From contig JAHEFZ010000002.1 of assembly GCA_024639935.1 (NCBI GenBank), positions 138,145-202,144 on the forward strand: a DNA stretch of 64,000 bases, given 5' to 3'. Below are positions 62,936 to 64,000 of this stretch, in pieces. A program made the position numbers and the translations under genes. The notes beneath the pieces are model-generated. The model did no database searches. It had not been told where the DNA came from and saw nothing but the letters and a program-made list of their open reading frames with translations. The stretch is from Microbacteriaceae bacterium (GTDB lineage: Bacteria; Actinomycetota; Actinomycetes; Actinomycetales; Microbacteriaceae). Numbering within the stretch: position 1 is the first letter of the stretch; each line of letters opens with the position of its first letter.

Positions 62936-64000
62936 CTACGGTTGTGGCGTTGTGGTCGGCGTCGGCGGTGGGAAAATTGTCGAGCGGACAATCTCGTGTG
63001 CCAATTTAAAGTCCGGGTAAACCTGGTCGAAAATGGGAGGCACCAATTCCGCTCGGAGAATCGGTAACTTCCGTGCCTTCGTTCCGAGATCAACCATTTG
63101 TCCCACCATGGACTGAGGGAGATCAGTCACGACCAGCGCCTTGCCCGCGGACGCCAATTGCTGAAACTGCGTCAGCACCGTGGTCGGTTTGACTTGTCGC
63201 AGGATTGCCTCTTCCAATTGGCGCTGTCGACCCATGCGTTCGTAGTCGTTTGAGTCGCAACGAGTTCGGGCGTACATTAGCGCGCGATTACCGTTGAGAT
63301 GGGTCGCGCCCGCGGGAAAGCTGTCGGTGATCGGTTCGCCAACGACACACACGTTCACACGCTCCTCAATGAGGATATCCACACCACCGAGCGCATCGAT
63401 TAGTCCGCTAAAGCCGCGCATATCGATGAGGACATAGAACTGGACAGGGATCCCCGTGATGGCTTCGACAGAATCCCGCATCGCCTCGACGCCCGGCGAT
63501 GATCCGGCCGCGACCGCATCGGGATACAACTCGGCATGATTTTCCGCCCAAGGATAGATGTAAGCGAACAAACAGTCATCACCGCAATTAAAGCCGTCGG
63601 GCCACTCGGCACGCATTGGGGAATCTTTAGTGAATGGCGCGTTGTACAAATTTCGTGGAATTCCCACCACCGCGATTTGCCCCGAATCCGCATCGACGGT
63701 GACAAGACTGACCGAGTCGGGTCGAAGTCCAATTCGATCGGCCCCAGCGTCCCCTCCGAGCAACATGAAGCTGTATTTTCCTTCGATCGGCTCGACCGTC
63801 GGTGCGTCGGCAAAAATTCCTGCGATGGTGTCTCGTGTTACTCCGGCGAGATACGCGGCATAGGCGCCGCCTCCGGCCGGACCGAACATCGCGGCGACGG
63901 TGAAGATTGCGACCCAGAGTCGGGTTCGGCCCGTGACATGGACAAAACGAACCAACCTAAAGGTGTCGGCCGCTGCAATAAATGAAATCAAGGCGAGCAC
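62936..64000 (-). CDS. LCP (LytR-CpsA-Psr) family protein, N-terminus off window (partial)
   Basis: FMLLGGDAGADRIGLRPDSVSLVTVD, ALMYARTRCDSNDYERMGRQRQLEEAILRQ. Confidence 0.93.
   Translation of the reverse strand: MLALISFIAAADTFRLVRFVHVTGRTRLWVAIFTVAAMFGPAGGGAYAAYLAGVTRDTIAGIFADAPTVEPIEGKYSFMLLGGDAGADRIGLRPDSVSLVTVDADSGQIAVVGIPRNLYNAPFTKDSPMRAEWPDGFNCGDDCLFAYIYPWAENHAELYPDAVAAGSSPGVEAMRDSVEAITGIPVQFYVLIDMRGFSGLIDALGGVDILIEERVNVCVVGEPITDSFPAGATHLNGNRALMYARTRCDSNDYERMGRQRQLEEAILRQVKPTTVLTQFQQLASAGKALVVTDLPQSMVGQMVDLGTKARKLPILRAELVPPIFDQVYPDFKLAHEIVRSTIFPPPTPTTTPQP

Overview
The window looks like a compact actinobacterial chromosome segment, probably Microbacteriaceae-like (inferred from gene content and synteny only). 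It holds about 66 protein-coding genes and one tRNA-Lys(CUU), with no recognisable transposase, integrase, prophage or CRISPR array. Several blocks match gene neighbourhoods known from other actinobacteria: AdnA-like helicase/DUF3107/ferritin-like/RhlE; Mrp/MgtE-N/TatB/O-methyltransferase/DUF3117; an ilvD-ilvB-ilvN-ilvC-(two membrane ORFs)-serA-leuB-ilvE block followed by fdxA-gltA; WhiB/PdtaS; SecA/ComF/LpqB/MtrB/MtrA; PMM/metallopeptidase/DUF5719/GT2/WhiB/ManA; and a dTDP-rhamnose/cell-wall glycopolymer locus ending in an LCP protein. I found no clearly novel defence or mobile system. The best second-look items are: a duplicated 36-bp promoter-like element flanking an ECF sigma gene and its membrane-protein partner; seven of sixteen convergent gene pairs sharing the same 4-nt YTAR stop overlap; a DtxR/IdeR-like box upstream of a VIT/CCC1 transporter; two exact DnaA boxes in neighbouring intergenic regions; and a histone-H1-like Lys/Ala-rich protein with a Rho_N/SAP-like C-terminus. 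All family assignments are by eye from the translations; no database search was run.
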